Shown: piece after piece, positions 1 to 5,555 of the stretch | Numbering within the stretch: position 1 is the first letter of the stretch | Layout: each line of letters opens with the position of its first letter | DNA from: Planctomycetaceae bacterium | GTDB lineage: Bacteria; Planctomycetota; Planctomycetia; Pirellulales; Pirellulaceae | DNA: 6,753 nucleotides | Direction of reading: 5' to 3' | Assembly (NCBI GenBank): GCA_024642765.1 | Contig: JAHEAM010000210.1 | Coordinates: forward strand, 1-6,753 | Made by a program: the position numbers and the translations under genes | Notes under the pieces: generated by a model | Told to the model about the DNA's origin: nothing | Databases searched by the model: none | What the model saw: the letters and a program-made list of their open reading frames with translations, nothing else

Positions 1-792
1 ACTCGCTCAGGGTCAGATATTGATATCCATTTGTTTTGCGACAATGCTAACGCGATCGCAGGCTTGCTCGAATACGAAGGCCTGCGTTATGACCTGGAAC
101 GCAAAGAGGTTCGCAAATCTGGCACAACACGCATTTACAAACACATCCACGTAGTCGATCGTTTTGATTTTGAATTGACCATCTATCCTGAGGTTCAACG
201 CAAGGAAGTGATGAAAAGTTCGATAACAGGGAAGGCAATCGAGCGCCTGTCATTGGCAGAACTAGAACATTTCATGAAAAACGAATATCCGGACCTTGAC
301 CTCGAGGCCGCAATCGATCAAGCGAAAGAAGGCATTGACGCGTTCGCTGAGTTTTTCGCCCTTTTGCTACCACTAGAAAAAGTCAAACAGAATCCAATTT
401 ATCATCCTGAAGGCGATGCTCTTTATCATAGCTTGCAGGTTTTCGATCTTGCCTGCAATCGAATGCCGTACGATGAAGAGTTCTTGTTGGCGGCGTTGTT
501 GCATGATGTTGGCAAGGCCATCGATCCGCTTGACCACGTCCGAGCGGGCGTTGAAACGCTGGAAGGATTAATAACGGAACGCACTCTCTGGTTGATCGAA
601 CACCACATGTTCGCGCATCAACTTCACGACCGAACGATCGGCGCTCGTGCCCGCAGACGACTAGAGAAAAACGAAAACTTTGACGATTTGATTTTGCTAG
701 GCGAATGCGATCGCGGTGGACGAAACCAAGGCGTCGAGACCACCGAACTCGATGATGCCTTGGAATACATCCGCCAACTCGCAAATCAATAA
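1..792 (+). CDS. Nucleotidyltransferase-HD domain protein, 5' end cut by window
   Basis: The reading frame is open from base 1, so the real start lies outside the window; 263 codons are visible. Codons 4-8 read GSDID, the DxD metal-binding signature of a polymerase-beta-type nucleotidyltransferase. A third acidic position is probable in DFE at about codons 56-58. The C-terminal half is an HD phosphohydrolase domain: HPEGDALYH near codons 135-143, LLHDVGK with the HD pair at 168-169, EHH at 200-202 and a late Asp in ECDRGG at 237. The HPEGD...H and LLHDVGK wording resembles the HD domain of bacterial CCA-adding enzymes, and the NTase-then-HD order also recalls GlnD. No RNA-binding or ACT domain is visible. 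Substrate is unknown; it could be tRNA repair, nucleotide signalling or protein modification. A TTG at 31 is not the start, because the catalytic motif lies upstream of it. It converges with the minus-strand gene 26 bases downstream. Confidence 0.85.
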   Translation, partial: TRSGSDIDIHLFCDNANAIAGLLEYEGLRYDLERKEVRKSGTTRIYKHIHVVDRFDFELTIYPEVQRKEVMKSSITGKAIERLSLAELEHFMKNEYPDLDLEAAIDQAKEGIDAFAEFFALLLPLEKVKQNPIYHPEGDALYHSLQVFDLACNRMPYDEEFLLAALLHDVGKAIDPLDHVRAGVETLEGLITERTLWLIEHHMFAHQLHDRTIGARARRRLEKNENFDDLILLGECDRGGRNQGVETTELDDALEYIRQLANQ

Positions 793-818
793 TGCAGGAA
801 ATGGCGAACGCTGCGTAA

Positions 819-1379
819 CTATCTCATTGCAATGAATGCTAACTGCACGACTACTCCGATTAAACCAAGTCCAATCCCAATGCAATTCAAAATGAGACAA
901 ACGTTCTTTGATTGAGAACTTGAATTGATCGACAAGATCAATCCGGTCACTCCGACGGGCACCGAAACGACGCCACCGCAACAGCAACCACCAATAACTG
1001 AAAACACGATTGAGATTATTCCGAGCGTTAGGCTGGCCACCCAGAGACCATCATTGGCGGCTCCTGCCGCACCTGAATTCGTTGATTGAAACGGCGACTG
1101 CGCCTGGGGCGGCGCAAACGGCGATTGCATGTCGTTTACCGGCCCCGAAAAATCGTTGGGTTCATATTTTCTCCCAAGATGAGACGATGAAAATTGCTCC
1201 TTGGGAATTTCATTCTCAAGAAACTCCTCGCCGCTGAATTCGTCAGCAGGACTTTCCGTTCCGCTAGTTACGACATCGACATTTCCACAAACGGGACAAC
1301 GAGCCTTCCTCCCTACGAAAGCCGCCGGCAGCCGCAATAGCGATTTACACTTCGTACAAGAGAATTCAATTTTCTTCAT
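819..1379 (-). CDS. Zinc-ribbon and DUF4190-like membrane protein
   Basis: A 186-residue protein, function unknown. Residues 1-35 form a zinc ribbon with Cys pairs at 8/11 (CTKC) and 28/31 (CPVC), spaced as in many short planctomycete proteins that begin with this type of ribbon. Residues about 36-110 are a low-complexity acidic, then Pro/Gln/Ser-rich linker. Residues about 112-186 are hydrophobic with two to three membrane segments (LWVASLTLGIISIVFSVIG, a GCCCGG turn at 131-136, then two more Gly-rich stretches), resembling DUF4190. The predicted topology is a cytosolic zinc-binding head tethered to the inner membrane. An in-frame ATG at 1397 would add six residues (MDECSF). I chose 1379 because MKKIEFSC starts the ribbon directly, as is usual, but neither start has a convincing Shine-Dalgarno sequence. 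It is divergent from rpsB and convergent with the NTase-HD gene, so probably transcribed alone. Confidence 0.8.
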   Translation of the reverse strand: MKKIEFSCTKCKSLLRLPAAFVGRKARCPVCGNVDVVTSGTESPADEFSGEEFLENEIPKEQFSSSHLGRKYEPNDFSGPVNDMQSPFAPPQAQSPFQSTNSGAAGAANDGLWVASLTLGIISIVFSVIGGCCCGGVVSVPVGVTGLILSINSSSQSKNVCLILNCIGIGLGLIGVVVQLAFIAMR

Positions 1380-1619
1380 GAAACTACATTCATCCAAAAA
1401 TCATTTTGTTTTTGCCGATAGCACATATGTCGTTTTCTTGGTGCCGTCACTTTGTCCACATTAATCGGGTGTAACAAGTTGAATCGCCAGGTTAGTGGGA
1501 CATTACAGCGAAGATTCAAATTGCAGCCATGCTTATAGCTTTCATGGGTATTCGCTCAAACAAATGCGATATTTGCCTTGGTACCTCATAATAAACCGTG
1601 TTTAGACGGTATTGGCAAG

Positions 1620-1640
1620 CAATTGGAAGGATACCAATTG
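1620..1640 (+). promoter_or_regulatory. Hairpin upstream of rpsB (7-bp stem)
   Basis: CAATTGG at 1620-1626 and CCAATTG at 1634-1640 form a perfect 7-bp stem around the 7-base loop AAGGATA. No T-run follows, so it is not a classical terminator. It lies 190 bases before rpsB, in a region that may be rpsB leader or promoter. As DNA it could equally be an operator for a dimeric regulator. Confidence 0.35.
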
Positions 1641-1678
1641 AAATAACTTCGGAAAAACAGTAAATTCATTGTCAAGAT

Positions 1679-1719
1679 TTGGCGGGCATTTCTGCCAACA
1701 CTATCAGGAGTGTTTCCTG
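1679..1719 (+). promoter_or_regulatory. Overlapping, mutually exclusive hairpins in rpsB leader
   Basis: Three stems compete for the same bases. Stem A is TTGGCGGG (1679-1686) with TCTGCCAA (1691-1698), 8 pairs including two G-U, loop CATT. Stem B is AACACT (1697-1702) with AGTGTT (1709-1714), 6 perfect pairs, loop ATCAGG. Stem C is CAGGA (1705-1709) with TCCTG (1715-1719), 5 pairs, loop GTGTT. A and B share bases 1697-1698, and B and C overlap extensively, so B excludes both while A and C can coexist. This is the arrangement expected of a switching leader, for example one sensing S2. The regulatory role is inference. Confidence 0.4.
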
Positions 1720-1742
1720 TTAAAAAACCAAAGTCCCTGAAT

Positions 1743-1764
1743 GATTCCTCAGTAGTAAGGAATC
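1743..1764 (+). promoter_or_regulatory. Leader hairpin 66 bases before rpsB start
   Basis: GATTCCT (1743-1749) pairs perfectly with AGGAATC (1758-1764) around the loop CAGTAGTA. A second, weaker stem follows: TCGGT at 1777-1781 with ACCGA at 1791-1795, 9-base loop. Both precede the rpsB ribosome-binding site (1821-1826) and lack a U-tract, so control at translation or RNA-processing level is more plausible than termination. Confidence 0.4.
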
Positions 1765-1829
1765 TAACTTGCGAAATCGGTCTAAAACACACCGAAAAAG
1801 TAGCCAGTTTGGGAGTATATGGAGAGTCT

Positions 1830-2579
1830 ATGTCTACAATTGTGCAAGATTTGATCGATGCTGGCGTACATTTCGGACACCGAGCCAGTCGTTGGAACCC
1901 TAAAATGCGGCCCTATATTTATGGCCGCAAAAATCAAATCCATATTATTGATGTTCGCGAAACAGTACGCGGCCTTTTGAGAGCGAAGAAATTCGTTTCT
2001 CAAACAGCGTCCGACGGCAGTCTAATTCTTTTTGTTGGCACCAAACGGCAGGCGGGTCCAATTGTTCAGCGTGAGGCCGAGCGATGCGGTATGCCATTTG
2101 TTAGCGAACGTTGGCTTGGTGGCGCGTTGACGAATTTCCGAACGATTCGTAGTCGAATGGGGCGATTTGAGGAACTAGAACGTATCCGCTCTACGGAAGA
2201 GATCAATAGTTATTCGAAAAAGATGCAATCTTCGCTGGCCCGCGAATACCGAAAAATGCATCGAAATCTTAACGGCATCCGAACAATGAATCGATTGCCG
2301 CAATGCCTTGTTGTCGTCGATCCTTCGAAAGAAAAGAATGCGGTTCGTGAGGCGCGAGCCATGCGAATTCCAACTGTGTCGTTGATCGATACGAATTGTG
2401 ATCCCGATGCTGTCGATCTTCCAATTCCAGGCAACGATGACGGTATCCGCTCTATTGAATTGATCATGTCGCACATAGCAGACGCTGTTTTGGCTGGGAA
2501 CAAATCGGTGGTAGCTAAAAACGAAGGCGCCGATTCGAGGAAGTCAGCGAAAGTTGTCGACAAAGACGCTGAAGAATAA
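1830..2579 (+). CDS. rpsB: 30S ribosomal protein S2 (uS2)
   Basis: A 249-residue protein, the normal bacterial S2 length. S2 binds the head-body junction of the 30S subunit and is needed for S1 attachment. Family hallmarks run throughout: GVHFGHRASRWNPKM at 12-26, IHIIDVRET at 38-45, the LFVGTKRQA strand at 67-75, the signature ERWLGGALTNFRTI at 93-106, the coiled-coil insert at about 110-155, and SLIDTNCDPDAVDLPIPGNDD at 184-204. The C-terminal 25 residues are a charged tail. ATG 1830 is chosen because GGAGAG at 1821-1826 is well placed and MSTIVQDLIDAGVHFGH is the family N-terminus; the frame extends upstream to 1710 without homology. It heads the translation gene block, with tsf 240 bases downstream. 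Confidence 0.97.
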   Translation: MSTIVQDLIDAGVHFGHRASRWNPKMRPYIYGRKNQIHIIDVRETVRGLLRAKKFVSQTASDGSLILFVGTKRQAGPIVQREAERCGMPFVSERWLGGALTNFRTIRSRMGRFEELERIRSTEEINSYSKKMQSSLAREYRKMHRNLNGIRTMNRLPQCLVVVDPSKEKNAVREARAMRIPTVSLIDTNCDPDAVDLPIPGNDDGIRSIELIMSHIADAVLAGNKSVVAKNEGADSRKSAKVVDKDAEE

Positions 2580-2819
2580 ACACCACGTTAGAATAAAAAC
2601 CACGTTGAGTCGTCCGAAAACAACTCCAATCACGTTGTTTCGCATCATCAAGAAGCTCACAAACGTGGATTGTCAGCGATTCTGATCGCGTTTGTGCAAC
2701 CGTATTATCCGTTCCACAAACATCAGAATGCCGTGGATCGGTTGGTCCTGAAACTCATGCACGATTCAACCAAAAACTAAACAAAATAATTAACACGCAA
2801 AATATTTAGGAGTGTAAAG
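2580..2819 (+). promoter_or_regulatory. Hairpin-rich rpsB-tsf spacer
   Basis: No ORF is visible in this unusually long spacer. Three stem-loops follow each other. H1 is CGAAAACAAC (2615-2624) with GTTGTTTCG (2634-2642), 9 pairs with one bulged A. H2 has CACAAAC (2658-2664) with GTTTGTG (2690-2696), enclosing GCGAT/ATCGC (2676-2680/2685-2689) with loop TCTG. H3 has CAACCG (2697-2702) with CGGTTG (2739-2744), enclosing TCCAC/GTGGA (2713-2717/2733-2737). H2 and H3 abut exactly and could stack. The direct repeat ACCACGTT occurs at 2582-2589 and 2599-2606. GGTTG at 2740-2744 can instead pair with CAACC at 2767-2771, opening H3. No U-tract follows any stem. Attenuation, RNase processing or a regulatory RNA are all possible. 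Confidence 0.5.
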
Positions 2820-3659
2820 ATGCCAGAAATCACTGCCGCCGACGTCAAGAAATTTCGCGAAAAAACCGGCTTGCCGTTTATGGACTGCAAGGCGGCATTG
2901 GCCGAAGCAAACGGGGACCAAGACTTGGCGATCGAAATTTTACGCAAAAAGGGTCAAGCGATTTCAGCGACTCGTTCAGATCGTGAAACTTCGTTTGGTC
3001 GGTTCGGTCTTTTTGTGGGCGTTGACAAACCGGCCGGTGCCATTGTGGAATTGAAATGCGAAAGCGCTCCAGTTGCCGGCAGCGAAGAGTTCATCTCTTT
3101 CGCAAATGGCATGGCAGAAGCTCTTGCGAAGAATCCTACGGTCACGACTGTCGATGCATTATTGGACTTGCCATCGCCAGTTAAGCCTGAAATGACGCTT
3201 CGCGAACAAAAGGACGACATGTTCAATCGAATTCGTGAGGTCTTCAATGTCGGTCGTTTTGCTCGCTTCGACGGCTCAACGGCTGGTTACAGCCACAATG
3301 CAGGCACCGTCGCGGGAGTTTTGATGTCCGTGACCGGCGGTGGCGATGATCATGGCAAGGACGTTTGTATGCAAGTCGTTGCAATGCGACCTGCAGCACT
3401 CAGCCGCGAAGAAATCGACCAAGATCTTGTTGCAAAAGAGCGCGAAATTCTATTGGCTGCCGCGCGGCAAGAAGGCAAACCTGAAGCGATCCTTGAAAAA
3501 ATGGTCGAGGGCCGATTGCGTAACTTCTTTGCAGAAAGAGTTTTACTCGACCAGCCATACGTGAAGGACGACAAAGTCTCTGTCGGTCAGTTCGCCGACT
3601 CGGTCAAAATGAAATTGAATAAGTACGTTCATTGGGTCCTGGGCGAAAGCCAAGCCTAG
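2820..3659 (+). CDS. tsf: Elongation factor Ts (EF-Ts)
   Basis: A 279-residue protein, full length for EF-Ts, the cytosolic guanine-nucleotide exchange factor that releases GDP from EF-Tu. The N-terminal UBA-like module is clear (ITAADVKKFREKTGLPFMDCKAAL to about residue 28, then GDQDLAIEILRKKG to 45). The core domain follows, with IVELKCESAPVAGSEEF at 75-91, the YSHNAGTVAGVL segment at 157-168, VVAMRPAALSREEI near 186-199, and the C-terminal EKMVEGRLRNFFAERVLLDQPYV at 226-248. ATG 2820 has a good Shine-Dalgarno sequence, AGGAG at 2808-2812, 7 bases away. Oddity: the usual CETDFVA motif, whose Asp-Phe pair enters EF-Tu near the Mg site in E. coli, reads CESAPVA here (residues 80-86). A strong terminator follows the stop codon. 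Confidence 0.97.
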   Translation: MPEITAADVKKFREKTGLPFMDCKAALAEANGDQDLAIEILRKKGQAISATRSDRETSFGRFGLFVGVDKPAGAIVELKCESAPVAGSEEFISFANGMAEALAKNPTVTTVDALLDLPSPVKPEMTLREQKDDMFNRIREVFNVGRFARFDGSTAGYSHNAGTVAGVLMSVTGGGDDHGKDVCMQVVAMRPAALSREEIDQDLVAKEREILLAAARQEGKPEAILEKMVEGRLRNFFAERVLLDQPYVKDDKVSVGQFADSVKMKLNKYVHWVLGESQA

Positions 3660-3674
3660 AACGCCATCGCCTTG

Positions 3675-3708
3675 GACGCGACCAGTATTGGTCGCGTCTC
3701 TTTTTTTT
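3675..3708 (+). terminator. Intrinsic terminator after tsf
   Basis: GACGCGACC (3675-3683) and GGTCGCGTC (3690-3698) form a perfect 9-bp GC-rich stem with the loop AGTATT, followed by TC and eight consecutive T (3701-3708). It begins 15 bases after the tsf stop. It separates rpsB-tsf from pyrH-frr, so the downstream pair needs read-through or its own promoter in the 62 bases before pyrH. Confidence 0.93.
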
Positions 3709-3770
3709 GATTCGCAATTCTTAAGTCGATCGAGACTGACACGATCCGAATTTTGACGAGATCTGAATTC

Positions 3771-4511
3771 ATGGAAGCCAAATCGAAGTTCAAACGAATC
3801 TTGCTGAAACTCTCAGGCGAAAGTTTCACGCACGCTGGCGAACGCGGCATTAGCATGGATCAAGTGTTGAAAGTCGCGAAACAAATTGCTGCCGCGAAAA
3901 ATCTGGGTTGCGAAATCGGTGTTGTCATCGGTGGCGGCAATATCTTGCGGGGCAGCCAATTCGTTTCCAATAACGATGTGATCAACGAAGCAACTGCGCA
4001 CCATATGGGAATGCTTGCTACGGTGATCAATGGGCTGGCACTTTCCGATGCGATTGAGTCACTGGGCTGTGAAGTGCGATTAATGAGCGCAATACGAATG
4101 GACGGTATCTGCGAACCCTACATTCGTCGCCGCGCGAAACGGCATCTGGAAAAAGGCAGAGTCATCATTCTTGCGGCTGGTACAGGTCGTCCCTTTGTGA
4201 CAACCGACACTGCGGCCGCATCATATGCACTGGAAATTGAAGCTGAAATACTGATGAAGGCCACGAAGGTCGATGGTGTTTACAGCCATGACCCACAAAA
4301 GAATCCGCACGCCGTTCTTTATGCAGAACTGGACTACTCGTCTGTTTTAGAACAAAATCTGCGTGTGATGGACTCAACAGCGATTAGTCATTGCATGGAA
4401 CACAAATTGCCCGTGATGGTGTTCAATTTTCAAAAGGAAGGCAATATTCATCGCGCAGTGACCGGCGAAAAAATTGGCACCCTGATTAGCAGCAAGACGC
4501 CCAAAAGCTAA
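3771..4511 (+). CDS. pyrH: UMP kinase
   Basis: A 246-residue cytosolic enzyme of the amino-acid-kinase fold that converts UMP + ATP to UDP + ADP in pyrimidine synthesis. Motifs in order: KLSGESF at 13-19 (phosphate binding), VIGGGNILRG at 52-61, GMLATVINGLAL at 80-91, EPYIRRRAKRHLEKGRVII at 115-133, GTGRPFVTTDTAA at 137-149 (nucleotide/UMP loop), KATKVDGVYSHDP at 163-175, and RVMDSTAISHC with LPVMVFNF at 198-220. Length is typical (about 240). ATG 3771 is used; a TTG at 3753 would add six residues without family support. No clear Shine-Dalgarno sequence precedes the ATG. The loop reads GTGRPF where many bacteria have GTGNPF. It lies downstream of the tsf terminator and 120 bases before frr, the usual neighbour. 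Confidence 0.97.
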   Translation: MEAKSKFKRILLKLSGESFTHAGERGISMDQVLKVAKQIAAAKNLGCEIGVVIGGGNILRGSQFVSNNDVINEATAHHMGMLATVINGLALSDAIESLGCEVRLMSAIRMDGICEPYIRRRAKRHLEKGRVIILAAGTGRPFVTTDTAAASYALEIEAEILMKATKVDGVYSHDPQKNPHAVLYAELDYSSVLEQNLRVMDSTAISHCMEHKLPVMVFNFQKEGNIHRAVTGEKIGTLISSKTPKS

Positions 4512-4564
4512 CCTGCGCTCGCACGAAAATCGACAATGCTGGTTCTGCCATTGACAAAGCGTTA

Positions 4565-4574
4565 GAATCGATTC
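4565..4574. repeat. 10-bp palindrome between pyrH and frr
   Basis: GAATCGATTC is a perfect palindrome, 57 bases before the frr ATG. It could be a protein-binding site or a chance occurrence. The same spacer also holds the short inverted repeat CAATG (4534-4538) / CATTG (4549-4553). Nothing else in the spacer is recognisable. Confidence 0.25.
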
Positions 4575-4631
4575 GACTGAGCAAGACCCTTTGATTTTCA
4601 ATATTCACGACTTAACTTAACGGTGCAAAAA

Positions 4632-5192
4632 ATGAGTGTTGACGAAATTCTAATGGATTCCGAAGACCGAATGGACAAGGCCATCGAGATTCTGAAGAAA
4701 AATCTAGGTGGCATCCGAACCGGCCGTGCCAACCCAGGATTGGTTGATTCACTACGTGTCGACGTCTACGGGTCGCCAACTCCAATCAAACAGATTGCAT
4801 CGGTCGGCGCGCCTGAACCTGCTCAGATCTTGATTCGTCCTTACGATGCGGCAACTATCAAAGACATTGAAAAAGCAATTGTTGCTTCGGACCTAGGCTT
4901 CAATCCACAAAGCGACGGTCGGGTGATCCGCATCAACATCCCACCCCTTTCGACAGACGTCCGCAAAAAAATGGTGGGCCGCATCAAGGACTTAGCAGAA
5001 GAAGCGAAGGTCTCTATCCGCAACATTCGTCGCGACGGAAATAAGGCCATCGAGACGCTTGAGAAAGCCAAGACGATCAGCGAAGACGATCGAGACGCAG
5101 GAAAAGAAAGGGTCCAAGACCTAACAAAACGATATGAAGACCAAGTAAGCGAGATGGCGAAATCACGAGAAGCCGACGTGATGGACGGCTAA
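4632..5192 (+). CDS. frr: Ribosome recycling factor (RRF)
   Basis: A 186-residue protein (RRF is normally about 185) that, with EF-G, splits the post-termination ribosome. The helical domain I start is MSVDEILMDSEDRMDKAIEIL, followed by the family signature LGGIRTGRANPGLVDSLRVDVYG at 25-47. The small domain II covers about 31-105 (IRPYDAATIKDIEKAI, SDLGFNPQSDGRVIRINIPPLS). The long C-terminal helices follow, with the conserved arginine cluster VSIRNIRRDG at 127-136 and ISEDD at 149-153. The frame also offers GTG at 4623; ATG 4632 is chosen because it gives the family length and N-terminus. Neither start has a visible Shine-Dalgarno sequence. It ends 118 bases before a tRNA-Ser gene. Confidence 0.97.
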   Translation: MSVDEILMDSEDRMDKAIEILKKNLGGIRTGRANPGLVDSLRVDVYGSPTPIKQIASVGAPEPAQILIRPYDAATIKDIEKAIVASDLGFNPQSDGRVIRINIPPLSTDVRKKMVGRIKDLAEEAKVSIRNIRRDGNKAIETLEKAKTISEDDRDAGKERVQDLTKRYEDQVSEMAKSREADVMDG

Positions 5193-5224
5193 ATTACAAG
5201 AAATGCCGACCAGCATTGAAAGAG

Positions 5225-5239
5225 CACCCAAAAAGGGTG
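5225..5239 (+). terminator. Weak hairpin downstream of frr
   Basis: CACCC and GGGTG form a 5-bp stem around five A. No T-run follows directly, so it is at best a poor terminator for pyrH-frr. T-rich patches occur only further on, at about 5270-5275 and 5287-5291. Confidence 0.25.
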
Positions 5240-5309
5240 ACAACGCTTGGTAGGATAAGGACTAATAGTTTTTAGTAGCTAGCCTGTTTTTGAATGGGAT
5301 ATAGCTAAT

Positions 5310-5391
5310 GGAAGGTAAGCGAATGGTTAGCGGCTTCATTGGAAATGAAGTGCCCAGCAATGGGTTGCGGGTTCGAATCCCGTGCCTTCCG
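5310..5391 (+). tRNA. tRNA-Ser (anticodon GGA)
   Basis: Acceptor stem GGAAGGT (5310-5316) pairs with GCCTTCC (5384-5390), seven pairs including one G-U, followed by discriminator G5391 as expected for serine. Anticodon arm CTTCA/TGAAG (5334-5338/5346-5350) encloses TTGGAAA, giving anticodon GGA (5341-5343), which reads UCC and UCU. The variable arm is long, as in class II tRNAs, with CCCA-GCAA-TGGG. The T arm is GCGGG-TTCGAAT-CCCGT. CCA is not encoded. The D arm (5319-5333) is weak: it contains the loop GG but only two good pairs can form (CG/CG or GC/GC), and no spare base 26 remains in one of the registers. Identity is clear; full folding competence is slightly less so. Confidence 0.92.
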
Positions 5392-5407
5392 TTGTTTTTA
5401 AAAGGTG

Positions 5408-5428
5408 AACTCAACAAAAACTCAACAA
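5408..5428 (+). repeat. Two-copy 11-base-period repeat beside tRNA-Ser
   Basis: AACTCAACAA occurs at 5408-5417 and again at 5419-5428, separated by one A. The pair starts 17 bases after the tRNA discriminator base. An 11-base period places both copies on the same face of the helix, which would suit a DNA-binding protein. A tRNA 3' end next to short repeats also fits an old integration site. Two copies are too few to decide. Confidence 0.45.
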
Positions 5429-5444
5429 TCGTTGCCACCGATAT

Positions 5445-5555
5445 TCAAAATTGGACATCAGCTAGTACAGGGCGGACAGCAAACGGAATCAGGTAAACCA
5501 CGGTTGCCTGAGCGGTAAAAGCCAGAAACAAAAACAGAATGGCAGAGAATTGCAT
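5445..5555 (-). CDS. Possible small secreted or membrane peptide (36 aa)
   Basis: The minus-strand ATG at 5555 is preceded by AGGA with a 5-base gap (complement of 5561-5564), a good Shine-Dalgarno arrangement. The peptide begins MQFSAILFLFLAFTAQA, which looks like a signal peptide or a single membrane segment, and ends after a second hydrophobic patch (VVYLIPFAV). The frame extends upstream to 5636, adding a hydrophobic stretch with less support. No family is recognised. It could be a chance ORF or the remnant of a longer secreted protein; it sits antisense in the region between tRNA-Ser and the DUF1579-type gene. Confidence 0.25.
   Translation of the reverse strand: MQFSAILFLFLAFTAQATVVYLIPFAVRPVLADVQF

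Larger units (their letters stand above)
1380..1829. promoter_or_regulatory. Divergent gene-free region with rpsB leader
   Basis: These 450 bases separate the minus-strand zinc-ribbon gene from rpsB and must contain both promoters, but I see no sigma-70 hexamer pair good enough to place one. The left half (1380-1600) is AT-rich without clear structure. The right half (1620-1800) holds several short perfect inverted repeats, annotated separately, which probably belong to the untranslated rpsB leader. Open frames here (for example + from 1710, - from 1586 to 1792) have no protein-like character. Confidence 0.5.

Noticed and set aside
31..33. TTG as start of the NTase-HD gene
   Set aside because: The frame is open upstream to base 1 and contains the catalytic GSDID motif at 10-24; the true start is outside the window.
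383..784. 133-codon minus-strand ORF inside the NTase-HD gene
   Set aside because: It is antisense to a gene with clear HD motifs; its product is Arg/His/Cys-rich without domain character, as expected of a shadow frame.
1010..1464. Plus-strand ORFs opposite the zinc-ribbon gene
   Set aside because: The opposite strand encodes paired CxxC motifs and membrane segments; these frames show no domain or ribosome-binding site.
1586..1792. 68-codon minus-strand ORF in the rpsB leader
   Set aside because: No ribosome-binding site and no recognisable domain; it lies over inverted repeats that better explain the region.
1710..1829. Upstream extension of rpsB by 40 codons
   Set aside because: The S2 family N-terminus begins at 1830 with GGAGAG just before it; the extension has no S2 similarity and overlaps the hairpins.
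5308..5496. 62-codon ORF starting at the tRNA
   Set aside because: Most of it is the tRNA-Ser gene itself; the frame is accidental.
5503..5522. tRNA-like D-arm string (GCCTGAGCGGTAAAAGC)
   Set aside because: It resembles a Leu/Ser D arm, but no acceptor, anticodon or T arm can be found around it.
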